A stretch of DNA of 64,000 nucleotides from Phascolomyces articulosus (GCA_025677815.1 JAIXMP010000007.1:806001-870000), one strand, 5' to 3'; positions 13,034 through 25,800 are shown, counted from the first letter of the stretch. Notes: generated by a model not told the origin, from the sequence alone. Numbers and translations are program-made.

Positions 13034-13442
13034 TTTAGAAAAAAAAAACAAGAGTATTCTCGTCGTATAAAATGTAGTGATAATAAGTTAAAAAAGATGG
13101 TGGTCCAAACTTTAGTTTTTCTTTTTTGATAAATATATTTATATAGATACGTAAATCTGTTTAATAAAAGAAAATACCAAAAATGAAAAAAAAGATAGAA
13201 AATACAGATATATAAAATAACACGTTTGTTTTCAAATGGAACGGAAGAACTAATTTTTTAGACACGTCTTACAACAACATTCCTCGGAATAACCAAAAAT
13301 CAAAAGGGAATCAAAAGAGAAGAACGAAATTGCGTATTTTTTTTTCTGCGGGGGGTGGGGTAAGGTGATGATTATGTATGCTTGAATGAATAATACTAAT
13401 TGGGGGATTGGGTGGAATAAAATAAGAAAAACAGTGAATTAT
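13034..13442. other. Intergenic: GH3 promoter and carrier 3' flank
   Basis: Spacer between two minus-strand genes. It contains a G-rich run (13350-13362) in an AT-rich setting. Nothing else recognised. Confidence 0.55.
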
Positions 13443-15093
13443 TTACAATGATACAGGTTCTTGAGTGTGTTTGGAAAGGTATCGTACAAGAACTAAAGTT
13501 TGTTCATACACCAAGAAGTTAAGGGAATGTATTCTAAATAAATAAATGATAAAGTTGTTAATTTATTTATTTATATTCACCAGTATTGGTATAAAAATGA
13601 TCTTTCAACTTTCAATATATATTTCTTCTCATTCATATATATGACTTACGGGAAAGCTCGTATCAAAGTGACAGCAATACCACGATAAAACCCTGTAATA
13701 CCACGTGTGGTATAAATATCACGTACACAATCTATGGTTGTTTTATATTGCGGATAAGGTGACAAAACTTCTTTTTGCATAAGGGATTTAACGAGGTCGA
13801 TAGGAAATACAGCAAGCCAACAAAGGATACCGCATACCCCTCCCGCTAAAAATTGTGTCATGGGTCCAGCTGTTCGTTCTGGTCCAGAAAGAATAAACTT
13901 TGTCGTTTCATAACCACCAAAATAGACACCTGTACCAATCGCATCTCTCACTATTATTAAATATATAGACCGTTATTATCCTGTTCATTTTTTTTTTTCT
14001 ATATGATCTCAAGGAGTCAATGAAACCCATTCTGGTTTACCAAAATGTAATCGAAATCCACTCCATAATCCCAAAATGCCTTTTAAACGAATAATCTCTT
14101 TAGCAGAACACCAGCTTGATGTTGCTTTAGGTGCGTCAAACTTTTTCCACCCCAATTTTTTTTCCTTTTCACGGACCACGGTTGCACCTGTGGATATACT
14201 GCTGGCCTGCAACAGTAAAAATTCGAGTTGTTTCTGGATCTTGACTAATTCAAACTATACAAATCAAACACAATTCAATGTTATTATAATCGTTGTAAAG
14301 TAATAAATCCCATTTTTCAACTTACTGGGCAACTAAAAGTAGCAATAAATGCGCCACTCACAGCGCCACCAAAAGTAGATATCGACATCACAGGACCCAA
14401 TTCATCTCGATTCAAATAAGGAAATCTTGATTTGCAGAAAGATTTTGTATCTTCGTAAACTGAGAAAGAAATAGATTTGATAATACTGACTGTGACAAGT
14501 GGTGGAAGTACGCCTCGAAAGAATCCACGTATTCCTTCCTCTCGATAGGTTTGTCGAACACACGCTTTAATTGAATCATAAGGTTCCGTTTGCATTCGTG
14601 TTTTGATTGAATCAAACTACATATAATGCATTTTTATTAATATCATCATCGTGGTCATCATGACATCATGCGAGCATATATCTATTCCTGTTCATCCTCT
14701 CTTTCTCCTATCCATATTTGATACGTTACTGGATAACCAGCAATGACGCCTACAACTGCTGCCGAAGATGCAGCTACCACAGTCTTGTTGCCTAGTAGTA
14801 GTAATAATTTGTTAACATAATTTTTGGGAACATTCTCCTTTTCAGCAAAAAAAAAGGTGGGCATACACACCAGTTTTTTTTTTTTTTTTTTACTTTAAAC
14901 AAACAAAATAAACCTTACTCCAAAGCAATTCTTGAAATATAGATCGATATGGTAAAGGATGCACGGCATTATTTTCTGGTTCGCCGTTCGATGTCACTAA
15001 ATAATAGTAATTCAATAAATAAGTTTCATGTTCTCGAATTTATCCTTTTTTTTTTTTTAAAAAAAAAGGAAAACTTGACAGCATATATATACT
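13443..15093 (-). CDS. Mitochondrial carrier family (SLC25) protein
   Basis: Coding exons 14919-14996, 14730-14791, 14326-14616, 14041-14254, 13650-13950 and 13443-13533 join in frame. All three carrier repeats carry the signature: PFDSIKTR after the first helix, PFELVK after the third, and PIDLVK after the fifth. The protein should be a six-helix transporter of the inner mitochondrial membrane; the substrate cannot be assigned. The start is uncertain. The first coding exon opens with TG after an AG acceptor at 14997, and a good donor at 15092 is preceded by an A. Splicing would therefore create ATG and give 345 residues (MTSNGEPENN...). Alternatively, translation starts at ATG 15318 in the same frame and phase, adding 75 residues with an Arg-rich N-terminus. 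Confidence 0.82.
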
Positions 15094-16242
15094 GCCCAAT
15101 ATCTCCAGATATAATAATAAAAGACAATTTACTCCTTCTGGAAAAGGGGCGACGATCGTTAACAACTTAATAATGATTGTCAATTGTAAAAAATTGAATG
15201 TGTGGGTAAAAAAGAGAAATTTCTGTCTCCAAGAGAAGTTTAACGTGTTATCAAAACGGGGAGAGGACGTGTGAAGAGTGGTGCGATGTAACTTTTGCCT
15301 GGGTAACCTTAGAAACATCTAATCCAAATCTATTCAATATGCAAATGGATAAATTATTATGCGTGCATTGTAAAACTGCATTAACTTTAAAAAAAGAGAA
15401 AACCCTTGTGTACGCATATATATGTAACACCAGCCCTGATCAATTCCAAATTTATTCAAAAGGTTAGCTTTGGTTACCAATTGCTACTATATATATATAT
15501 TTGTTATTTCTAGTTGGACTTTTTCTTAGATTCACGTACCAAGTTTTAGTATATATCAGACTAATATTGTATTATTGATGCAATATCAGGAATTGCCGTA
15601 GTATATTTGCTATTACAAACCAATAGATAAATGAAGGTTGGTCACTATTAATGACTTTTTTGAAGATATTGACGAATATATACTGATATTTGTTCTGGGA
15701 TCAAGTTGCTTTAACTCAATGTTGGCTGGATTTCTGGTATACAGGAATCATATTTATAGAAAAAGTAACGATTTTTCTATATACCCATGAGAATTTTGGT
15801 TTGGTAAGATCGTAAATTTATACTAAATAAGCTTGTTTTTTGAAGAACAAACAACAAATACGAATAATCCACGGTAGGTAGAGCATGTACTCTCTATTTT
15901 AATAAATTTCTTTCATTACGCTTGTAATAGAAAATGTAACAATTATGGATTAAGTCAATTACAGCTATATAAGAATCGTGATAACAGTCATCATCATCCT
16001 TGTACGATGAATTTCTAAATTCTTATATTTATATAGTGATAAAAAACTGACACCTTCATCAAATCAAATCAACGTGACAGAGAACTGCTATTTCACAGAT
16101 TACAAAAAAAAAAAATTATAATAATACAAAATGTACAAGTGCGAGAGAGACAGAAGAATAAATGTAAAATGAAAGTGAGGAGAATTGTTTAATTATTACA
16201 GAATGATGGGAAATACTAGACTACAGAAGTGATAATATACTT
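15094..16242. other. Intergenic: carrier upstream region
   Basis: About 1.1 kb upstream of the carrier (minus strand), ending at the 3' end of the small membrane protein. The frame from 15318 down to 15093 is open and in phase with the carrier; it is either a 5' extension or chance. Poly-A and TA tracts are present. No other gene was recognised. Confidence 0.5.
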
Positions 16243-16936
16243 TTATTTCTTTGCCTTTTGTTCAGCCCTTTGCTTTTTGGTAAATGCTTTTACTTGATTT
16301 TCACTAATCTTATACCAGAGATAGAATCCAAAGAACATTACAAGATGGAAAATCATAATCAAAGTACCGGCAATATAAGGTAACACCTTTTCTTTACGAG
16401 CTTGGAATGCCAAAAAAGCAATCATGGTATGATAAACCATTAATCCAATACCTGTATAAACAATAATCCATCATTCAGTCAACCATATTTATATCTTCTT
16501 CTATTTTCACCATTTTTCTATTCCTGATAATAGTAGCATCTCATTCTCCAAAAAAAAATCTCTTTCTCTGAAAGAATAATCGAGAATTTATATCCAATCC
16601 ATCCACGAAAACCACCCTAGTCTTTGTGATTTCTCTTACATGATGCTCGTTTACAGGGTAACATATCAGGAAGTGTCGACAACATTAAACTACCCACAGA
16701 GGGACCTAAAAGGCCTACACCATATGCTCGTGCTAATAATGTTGCTGTTCCATCTGCAAGTGGGATATATTCATAAAAGAGTTGTGGAGCAAAGATCAAT
16801 GCTAATCCAAGACCTCCATGAATAAAGGCATGCTAATAGATACAATTTTAACACCAATTAGCATTCAAAAAGTAACACAGTAGATCATTTGCTATTAAAT
16901 ATTTACCAATGCGAAAATTTGACCGAGACGAGACAT
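16243..16936 (-). CDS. Small four-helix membrane protein, unknown function
   Basis: Three exons (16907-16936, 16655-16832, 16243-16451) encode 138 residues. I do not recognise the family. The chain has four hydrophobic segments: about residues 3-27 (HAFIHGGLGLALIFAPQLF), 42-64 (ARAYGVGLLGPSVGSLML), 70-90 (IGLMVYHTMIAFLAF) and 98-120 (IAGTLIMIFHLVMFFGFYLW). It ends in a Lys-rich tail (KKQRAEQKAKK) that probably faces the cytosol. The first exon is only ten codons, beginning MSRLGQIFAL. Intron phases (0, 1) close the frame exactly. The hydrophobic pattern and the clean gene structure support a real gene; ER or other endomembrane location is an inference. Confidence 0.75.
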
Positions 16937-17625
16937 TATATGCAAAAGAAAGTCGGATTGATCTTGACGAAAGAGATCTTTGGCTTCTTTTTTTTTTTAA
17001 TCCAGCCGATTTTTGTAGATTTCGTCGTATCCAAAATGGGTAAAATGAAGCTGACAGCCAAAAGAAACCCGTACCCCCAATTTTTGGTTTTATGAGAAGC
17101 ATGCATCGATTACTTTGAGCAAGACAGACACTTCTGCCAATCAATAATGAAAGTCATATCTTATGTCAATCGGTGGTTTGAATAACTCATTTTTGCATAT
17201 ATAAAAGGTTGTTGCTAGCATGTACTAGAAGGTTTTTTAATTTAAAATACGACGACATTATTTATTTAAAGAAGCATATCGTTTTAATAATAGGAATAAT
17301 ATATCTTGACATAGCTATTAAAGTTGACTGAATGATTTTTGATTATTACTATATTGAATATTTGGTAAAATATACTCATGTTTTATACAATAATATTGTT
17401 TGAATTGTGAATATTTCATTCACTTGCAGTATTTTGGATTTGACATTCTGTTTCTCTTTTTTTTATTAAGAGTATATGGTTGTCATATGTCATTAAACAT
17501 TTTAATATTAACAAGTGTAGTAAAATTCAATATGAATGTAATATGAGGAAAAGTTCGCTAAATTACTCCGACTCATGTAGAGCCATTCTTCTTGAAACTG
17601 TTTTTTTCACATAAAATATTAAAAA
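16937..17625. other. Divergent promoter region
   Basis: AT-rich spacer between the four-helix protein (minus) and the CENP-Q-like gene (plus). No gene or RNA seen. Confidence 0.55.
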
Positions 17626-18895
17626 ATGTTGAGAAAACGAAAAAATCAACTTGAACAACAATTATTAAATCAAGAAATTAATCCAAAAATTAGAATCAGA
17701 AATATAAAACGATCACGAATTCTGGATACTATTGAATTACCTCCATCTGATCACGATTCCATTGATAGAGATACAGAAGAGAATCGTAGTGTAGGAGTAG
17801 CTACCAATAGCAGTCAACGTTATGCTTTAGAACATGAACGTGCTTTAAGAATAGAGGAGCAGAATGATCAAGATAGTGTATATTCGATTGGAAATCCAAG
17901 TGCATCTGTTGTTGAAGGCTATTCATTTGCTGCTAGTATGGATCTAAATTGATCGACTTTATATTAAGGAGGGGGACATTTATGTAAAATGGACGACTCA
18001 TTTTAAAATGAATAATAGGAAGTACGGGTACTACGATACAGCAACCACTTCAAAAACCGACTCGAAAGCCAACGAATAAGTCTAATAGTTGGGAACCAAT
18101 GGATGATGCAACACGTACAGCGATTACTTTAACATTAAAGAGATCTGTGGAGTAAGTCCTTTTTTTTTAATTAACCACCGGATTTTTGTGAGATAATATT
18201 AAAATTCTAACTATCCTTGGATGGATTTACAAAAAAAAACTTTTAGCATAGCTGCTACTGAACTAAAAGATGACCATGTATCATCATTAGAACAACTAGC
18301 TGTTCGTCCTGTCCTAAAGAAATGCTTGAATCAAACAAAAAGACGTATGCAACGCACACTTGTTCCTGGAGATGCAACAGCTAAATCGTTTGATGAGAAC
18401 CATATGAAATCTAAAGTTGTAAGTGAATTATTATTATTATTATTTATTGATACCACTGGTACAATTGGAATCTAGATGGAAAGAGAGATATATATTTATC
18501 TTTTTATGTATACTTCCTATAGATGCAAATGGAAACTAGGATGGAGTCACAATTGAATACATTGGCAGAACTCGAACGAAATGCACTGAAAGAGGAAATA
18601 CTATTAGAAGATGAAGAAGAAGAGCCGAATAAGTTAAGAGAGGAATATAATAAATATCAGGAAATGCTTGAAAAACAAAAAGAAGAAATAACTGTAAGAG
18701 TTTTTTTTCTGTTTTTGTATATATTTAATTTAAAATGGATGAGATGATTTTTTTTGGTAGTAAAACTAATTCATTATCGCATTCCTATTATTATATATAA
18801 TTCTATAGGCTATAAATTCTTCATGGAACATGCCATCACCAACGAACGATTATGTATTAAACCTTTGGAGATATCCCAGTTCAAAGTTTTCTTAA
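17626..18895 (+). CDS. Coiled-coil protein, possible CENP-Q/Fta7-type kinetochore subunit
   Basis: Five exons (17626-17935, 18019-18151, 18247-18418, 18523-18693, 18809-18895) give 290 residues. The N-terminal third is basic and polar (MLRKRKNQLEQQ...), probably disordered. The middle carries SNSWEPMDDATRTAITL followed by helices, LKKCLNQTKRRMQRTLVPG, then a long acidic coiled coil (METRMESQL...EKQKEEIT, about 205-262). A Trp near a predicted helix start, a basic helix ending in a Val-Pro, and then a long coiled coil is the order expected in the CENP-Q family of the inner kinetochore (CCAN). This resemblance is from memory of the family pattern, not from a search. Other coiled-coil proteins remain possible. 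The gene structure itself is convincing: phases match at all four introns. Confidence 0.7.
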
Positions 18896-19545
18896 ACATA
18901 CAGTTCCTTATTTTCTTTCTTATCTATCATACGATTCCTTTACTCATCCTCTTTATCCAGATTCAGCTTTTTTTTATGAATATAAATGTATATATAATTT
19001 ATTCTCACATACCCTAACTTTAATTTTTCATTGTATTTATTTTCCTCACATTCTTCTATATCAATAATGAAATGCATAATATCATTAATACTATGAAACA
19101 AATATAGAGTTATATAGTTATTTTCCAAATGAGGTGGGGGCTATTTGAATTAATTATAAATGAGTTACACATATCCACGCGAAGCGACTAAACGATTGTT
19201 TGTTGAGAAGCATATGCTTCTAAAGAATCTTGTTTATGCCCCAAAGTGCAATGTAAGACAAAGAAACATATGTCAATCGATATATCTATTATTGTCACCT
19301 TTCTTGGCTTTAGTTTTTTTTTTCAGAAAAAAGAAATAGAAACCAAGTTTTTTGATACTTTCTCTTTCTTTCTTGAATGTTTATTCGAACACGTTTTTGA
19401 ACTTTAAGCGAAATTTAATATTCCATTTTTGGATCATCCAGATTACTGCATCTTTTTTTATTATAGTCCTACCTTTTCCCAAACTTTTTTTTTTCATATA
19501 TACCTTTCTTTTCCCTTTTCAAACTATAAATTATTTTTATACATT
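18896..19545. other. Upstream region of the Rim101-like gene
   Basis: AT- and pyrimidine-rich spacer with long T runs near 19315-19500, probably a long 5' leader. It contains one GCCAAG hexamer on the minus strand (listed separately). No gene recognised. Confidence 0.55.
19303..19308 (-). promoter_or_regulatory. Candidate PacC/Rim101 binding hexamer
   Basis: The minus strand reads GCCAAG, the core site of PacC/Rim101 proteins (GCCARG), about 240 bp upstream of the start of the Rim101-like gene. A hexamer occurs often by chance, so this is only a candidate for autoregulation. Confidence 0.25.
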
Positions 19546-22248
19546 ATGCCACGAAGTCGATATTCTTGTCGATGGTTGGATTGCGATCAGTTTTTTGATA
19601 ATGCCGAGTTACTTTTTGACCATCTTTGTGACGAACATATTGGTCGTAAATCAACAAATAACCTGTGCCTTGAATGTTGTTGGAACAATTGCGGAACAAG
19701 AGCTGCCAAGAGAGATCATCTCACAAGTCATTTAAGAGTTCATCTTCCTTTAAAACGTAAATATCATTTTTATTTTATTGAATATGTTTGTGAAATATAA
19801 GATAAACTATCTGTAAGCTTATTTATTTAATACCAATAAAAAAATAGCCCATCGATGTCCTGTAAGTATTCAATATCAAATTATGGGGATTTTAACGATC
19901 GTGTGATATGTGTCTTATTTCCCATCTCTATATTAACTCTTTTGATTATGATAGACTTGTAAGAAAGCATTTAAGCGACCCCAAGATTTGAAAAAACATG
20001 AAAGAATTCATACTATTGAACATAAAGGTATGTAATGTTGCTATTGGATTTGGAATAGTGAAATGAAAATCCTTATCAACTTATATTTATTGGACATTAT
20101 TATATAGCATCATTGCTAAGCAACCAACCTGGGTATAAGCCTGTTCGTCGCCGGCGTAATACACAGCAAAAGACAGCAACCGGAACTAATGTAGCACAAA
20201 TGTCAAAGCCATCCATCACCATGACACCACCGCCAAGCAATGTACAAAGCCATTCGGTATCCACAACAACATCTACTACTCGCGATGACTATACAGATCC
20301 AGGATATTTTTCAGAAATGTTAACTGGAAGTAGTCCTAGTTCATATCGAGGTAGTGCTAATTCATCTAGTAGTTATCATCCTGCCACTGAAACAGAAGAC
20401 GATGATGACGACTATGAAGATGAAGACGAAAACGATCATACACTTGTACCTCGACGAATGAATCATACCAATAATATAAACAATATGAACAATAACATGT
20501 CATTTAAAATGAAAACCTCCATTGGATTAAGTTATGAGCCTATGACTTCTTCTACAAGTCCTGAACAGATAAACGCTCTTCCTACGATGATCAACAATAA
20601 CAACAACCCTTTGCAAAGCTTCTTGTACGATGCTATTCAAGCGAAAAGTTTATCACCTGATTATGATACGGGTAAATTTACTGATAAAAAAAGAATAGAT
20701 GATATGTGAGGAGGAAGAATAGGATGGGATATGACATGAATATGGAACAACGAAAAAGAAAAAAGAAAAGCTCTTGACAGAGAATTAAATTTTAATGGAA
20801 AAAAACAATTTTACATATACCAATATCCAAAAATAGAAATGATGGAGCGATTGGATAGTGTTTCTCAAGAATTACAACGACAGTCATCATCAGAAAATTG
20901 GACACCTCCCGTCAATGATCCAAATGATATTAATGCTTTACAAAATTGGCTTGAACAATTATCAGCCAATATTCAAACAGATGCCTGTTTATATCCAGAA
21001 ATTACCTCTCCTGCTGGTAGTGGTAGTACAACCATGCCAAGCAATTCTAACTTTGACAGCGAATTATATCCCAGTTTTGACATGTATAAATACCAGCAAC
21101 AACAACAACAGCAACAACAATTGCAACACTCGATGGAAACAATACCAGATTGGAAAGCCATGATGATGACCTGTTCAGATAACCCCTTGGCAGCTTCTAT
21201 CCTTGACCAGCATTCAAGTAAACTTCCACCTTCAGTTCATTCTGAAAATACAGCCTCTTCCAATGAAAATGCACCTAGTACCATTGGTGCCAACTTTTGG
21301 ACCCCTGGTAATTCGGCCGAAGTGGATATTCAACCGATTGATGACGATAGTGCTGTACCTTCTGAAGCTATTGAATTTGAATCGCCTCCACCAATGATTT
21401 ATAGTAAACCACAGCCATTACATTTGTTTGAATCATCCAGAGAAGAGTCGGAGGTTGTTGCCAAGCAAAACATACGATCAACGGCATTACGCAACGATAA
21501 GAGAAGTATGATGCACATGCTGAATGTCTTTACTGCCCCTAGCACCGAACCAGCTACAACTAAAGCAACTGAATCTACGACTTGTAAAGAAGAAAAAGTC
21601 TCGACACCACCAGCATCTACAGAATCCGACGATGCATTGGTTAAAGAAGAAAAGGAGACAACCAAGGAGGTTGAAAAAACACCTGAGAAAAAGGTATTAG
21701 ATGATGACAAGTATGATGACAATAAACCAGTTGTCGTCCCGCCTTATACACCATCCATGGCATCATCAGAAAAGAAAAGAGCCATCTCTCGCCATTCCAT
21801 TACACAGCTATTATTCAGTCAAATTGCTGATGAAAAGCCAATGGTACCGAATGAACGCCTTCGTGATATCAAGAAATCCAAAGAGAACAACAGCAATAAA
21901 ACGGGTAGTTCACCTTATGCAGAAGTAACTGATAAACTTCGAAATCTTTCCGTGAATGATACATCCTCTGCCGAACAATGTGCAAGAGAGCGTCATGCTG
22001 CGATTGTGGATCGACTTTGGGATGCTGTATTACGTGCCAAGCAAATGCAAAATAAAAATGTAGAAAAATCATCAGTATCAAGTTCGTCATCATCTTCGAA
22101 AATCGACACCACATCACCATCATCATCCTCAACTAGTGCAAAAGGCTACCTTGGTAAAAAGACCTCGTCTACTGGATTACGTGGTACTAGTTCTTCTAGT
22201 ACTTCACGGCATTATCAAGACACAAGGAACCGTTTGGTATCTGTATAA
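19546..22248 (+). CDS. rim101: PacC/Rim101-type C2H2 zinc-finger pH regulator
   Basis: Five exons (19546-19756, 19848-19861, 19955-20027, 20108-20671, 20837-22248) encode 757 residues. PacC/Rim101 proteins are transcription factors of ambient alkaline pH signalling, activated by C-terminal proteolysis. Residues 6-98 hold three C2H2 fingers with the family's hallmark spacer: [22 protein letters not shown], then [18 protein letters not shown]. The third finger is split over three exons, one of 14 nt. The rest is low-complexity Ser/Thr/Asn/Gln with an acidic run ([13 protein letters not shown]), a poly-Gln tract near 21095 and a C-terminal helical stretch ([19 protein letters not shown]). I joined the two long open frames through the intron 20672-20836 (donor GTAAAT, phase 1). 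Without that splice the first frame stops at 20709. The gene converges on the RNA-binding gene at 22857. Confidence 0.9.
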
Positions 22249-22856
22249 ACAATCATTCTTCTCTCTCTCTCTTTTTTTTTCCTTTTTTTTTGTAACCTAT
22301 CAATCAATCCATTAACAACATCATGCAACAATTACACATTATTCTTTTCCTTTATACATATTATATACCTTGTACTTTTTCTATCTCTTTTCTTTCCTTA
22401 TTTTTTTCTCTTTCTTTCATTACCAGATAAATTAATATTAATAACAAAGGTTAAAACAATAATATTGAGAATAATGTAATGCTGATTGGTAGTATAGTAG
22501 TAGGTGTGGTAATAGTAATAATATTAGTAAGAAAGGGTAAATGAATTAATTTGGGTGTGCACGCAATAAGTTATTAAGCGGTGAAGCTATATTTACATTA
22601 TTGATTATTATTAAGATGTAGGGAAATTGCATGATTTTGCTGTAATCAAAAAAAAAAAAAAAAAGAAATCGGGTGAGAGAGAGAGAGAGAGAGTGTGTGT
22701 GTGTGTGTGTGTGTGTTTTATATCTACAATTGTTTTTGCTATTATTGTTATTATTAATATATTGTCTTCAAAATCATTTGATCCTCCATTCCTTTTTTTT
22801 TATCCTAATAAATTGTAACCTGATAAATAGCAATAAAAAGGATGAAAAGAAAAATA
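22249..22856. other. Intergenic between convergent genes
   Basis: Shared 3' flank of the Rim101-like gene and the RNA-binding gene. CT-rich at the left and microsatellite-rich at 22648-22716. No gene seen. Confidence 0.6.
22648..22716. repeat. Compound microsatellite: A run, (GA)n, (GT)n
   Basis: A17 at 22648-22664, then (GA)9 at 22675-22692 directly followed by (GT)12 at 22693-22716. It lies between two convergent 3' ends. Confidence 0.95.
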
Positions 22857-25800
22857 TCATAATTGACATTCAAACACTTGTTTGATGCGATGTTCGAGAT
22901 AATCATCATTAAAAAGACACAACGAACGTTCTTTGCGATTCAGTGTTGTCATGAGTTTATCAGCCACAGTGGCGATTTTTTCTGCATCTGTTTGGGGTAG
23001 CTTTTGTTGAATTACTTCAAGTAAACGCTGTCGTCCTCCATCTACTTCTCCTGCAGTTTCGTTGGCAGTGTTACTATGAACGGATATATCACTTGCAATC
23101 GACTGTTTGTCATCTTCCCCATCATTTGCTGTAGTGGCTGTGGATGTAGTTGCTGTGATAACCTTTTCTTGTTGTTCAGTAAACCCTTCTTCAGCTTTTT
23201 GTAATTGATGCTGTTGTTCTTGTTGAACTGTAGGTGATTGTTGCTGTGGAGATTGCTGTTGCTGATATTTTGTAGGTGAATAAGGTCTGTGAGGCTGCGA
23301 CAATGGCTGCTGATATTGCTGATGAGAATGATGGATCAATTGTTGTTGTGGAGGTGGCAATGGGGGTGTATAATATTCTGGCATCACATGTGTTTGTTGC
23401 TGAGGATAATAGTAATAATAAGTTGAATTTGCTGTCGTACCCCGTGGTGAATGTGGAATTACATAAGGCGAATGAGGTGGGTACATGTATGGATGATGCT
23501 GTAATGTAAAAGGAGAAACAGGCTGGGATGGTTGTGTTGGTGAAGGACTATAAGGTGAATAATATGCTGTAGGTGAATGTTGATGATGGGACGGCATCAT
23601 CAATGGTGGTGGCGGGGGTGGATGATGATGGTGGTGGTGATGTCCTATTCCTCCTCCTCCTCCTCCTCCACCCCCACCACCACTTGTACCATGATGAACC
23701 AGTCCACCAGCGCTTGTGGCTGCTACAGCAGCTGGAGAATTCATCTCTACTAAACTTGTAGCTGTACTGGGGTTATCGGGTGTCATTGTAGGTAAAACAT
23801 GATCAAATGAAAACCGATTTGCAAGATGCGATTGAAAAAGTTTCAGGACTTGTTGTTGATGATCTCGCTCTGGTCTTGGTACACGAGGTTCATGAAATCG
23901 AACACTCATCGGCTCACCCACCCAATCTTTATTGGCTTGTTTCTTTTCGTCCTCATCCTGAGGAGTGTTAGGTAATGAAGGAGCAGTAGTAATTTCTTCC
24001 TTAGGCCCAGTGTATCCATCCATTTCTAATAATGCAGCAGCTGCTTCGGTTGGATGGCTATAACTAACAAAACCAAATCCTCTTGAAGTAGAAGTAGATG
24101 GATCTTCCATGACACGAGCACTAATAATGCGTCCAAAAGGTTTAAAAAGATTGAAAAGCTCAGTACTCTTGATCGAAGGATCAATATGTTTGATGTAAAT
24201 ATTGCATAAATCCATGGCGGGTTTTAATTCAAGTCGTTGTGATTTGTTCATCGTTGTTACTTTTGTAGGGTTGGATGTTATAGTAGAGATGGTAGTTGTG
24301 CTATTTGGCGTATCAGGTTGTTTTTCAATACCATCAATCGATTTTTTTTGTTGCTGTTGTTGAATCTGTCGTTGTTGATATCTTTGCTGTGAACGCTGTT
24401 GTTGAAATGTCGTACTGGTACTACTGGTACTACTCGCTGATGGAGAAGCTAATGAATCATGAGATAATCGCACATGGCCACTTGTCTTGATCTATTATTA
24501 TAACATTAATTTTTCTGTCTTATTTCTAATAGACTTCTTTAAATATTGGTTTTTATAACTATTTATTACCTTAATAAAAGATGATGGTCTTCGACCATGA
24601 TTAGATGACTTTTCTGGAGAATACGATGATGTATTTTTTACGATTATTGATCTTTTTTTTATATAAATAAAAAAAACATGATTAATATGAATACTTTTTT
24701 GTTTGCTCACTTGTGAATAGACCAAAAAAAAAAAAAAAAAAAAAAAAGAGGTCAACTATTTTCAACTTACAGAGTGCAAGCTTCAAATAACTTTGAACCA
24801 TTCTATGATAATATTTTATATTACGCGAGAATAATTAGTCAGGTTTTTCTTTTTTCTTGCAATATTACTAAACAATAAATGTACGAGGAAGATGAAAAGT
24901 GATACAATGACAACTACTTACCAATTCAGACATCGCTTTATCAGATTCTTCCTTTGACATGTATTGAACTATAATGGTGGGATCATGATTATCTGAACAT
25001 TGCTCACTTAGTTTTTGCATATTGCTTTGATGTATAGCACAACGATGACGACGTTGACATTTTATCAAACGACCTTGTTTCCTAAAAGTATCGAATGTTT
25101 CCGGAAACCAATGATGAATCGATGGTGGTACGCCTCGTATATGAAGTAATGCTGGAAGTATTTCATTATTATTGTTGGTGTTATTATCATCAATATCAAT
25201 AGGTGTTTGATCATAATATAAAAGTTCTAATCGTATTCTTGTTTTTCGTGATGATGATGTTGTAGTTGAACTTTTAGTAACAATGATGGATGTGTCATTA
25301 AAAAGTGCATATGCGCGTTCAGCTGATGTAGAAGTTTTTTTTGGTGAGTAACACATGAACCATCACCAAATATTAAGTGAATGAGAATATATATAAAATA
25401 ATAATAATTTGTTGATATAAAATTAACAACAAGAAATCAGCTGTCTCGAGTATTATAATAATAAACACTACACCAATATTACCTTGTGCTTCACTACGGA
25501 ATTGGATGTGGCCAGCTATGATACGTCGAACACCTTTGTAGTAATACTCATTGAGGCCGGCTGATTGGTTATTATATTCAGTTGATGTGGTTGTACTAGA
25601 GTATGCCTCTATTCTTTTTAAAATAATGAGCATCAAAGTATAATAATCCACTTTATAATAATAATAATAATAATAATTGTGTTGCGTTGTGTTGCTTCTG
25701 TGTTTGTGCGCACGGTGCGCCACATCATCATCATAATAAAGATTTGGTCCCCCATTTATAAAGACAACAACCAAATAAAGATGTTTGTTGGGTTGCAAAA

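Noticed and set aside
15046..15067. T13-A9 inverted run as a terminator or transposon end
   Set aside because: Simple homopolymer pairing with no target duplication or internal element; common in this AT-rich genome.
20839..22248. A separate 469-codon gene downstream of the zinc-finger protein
   Set aside because: A phase-matched intron (20672-20836, donor GTAAAT, acceptor AATAG) joins it to the zinc-finger exons, and the combined protein has the length and composition of PacC/Rim101.
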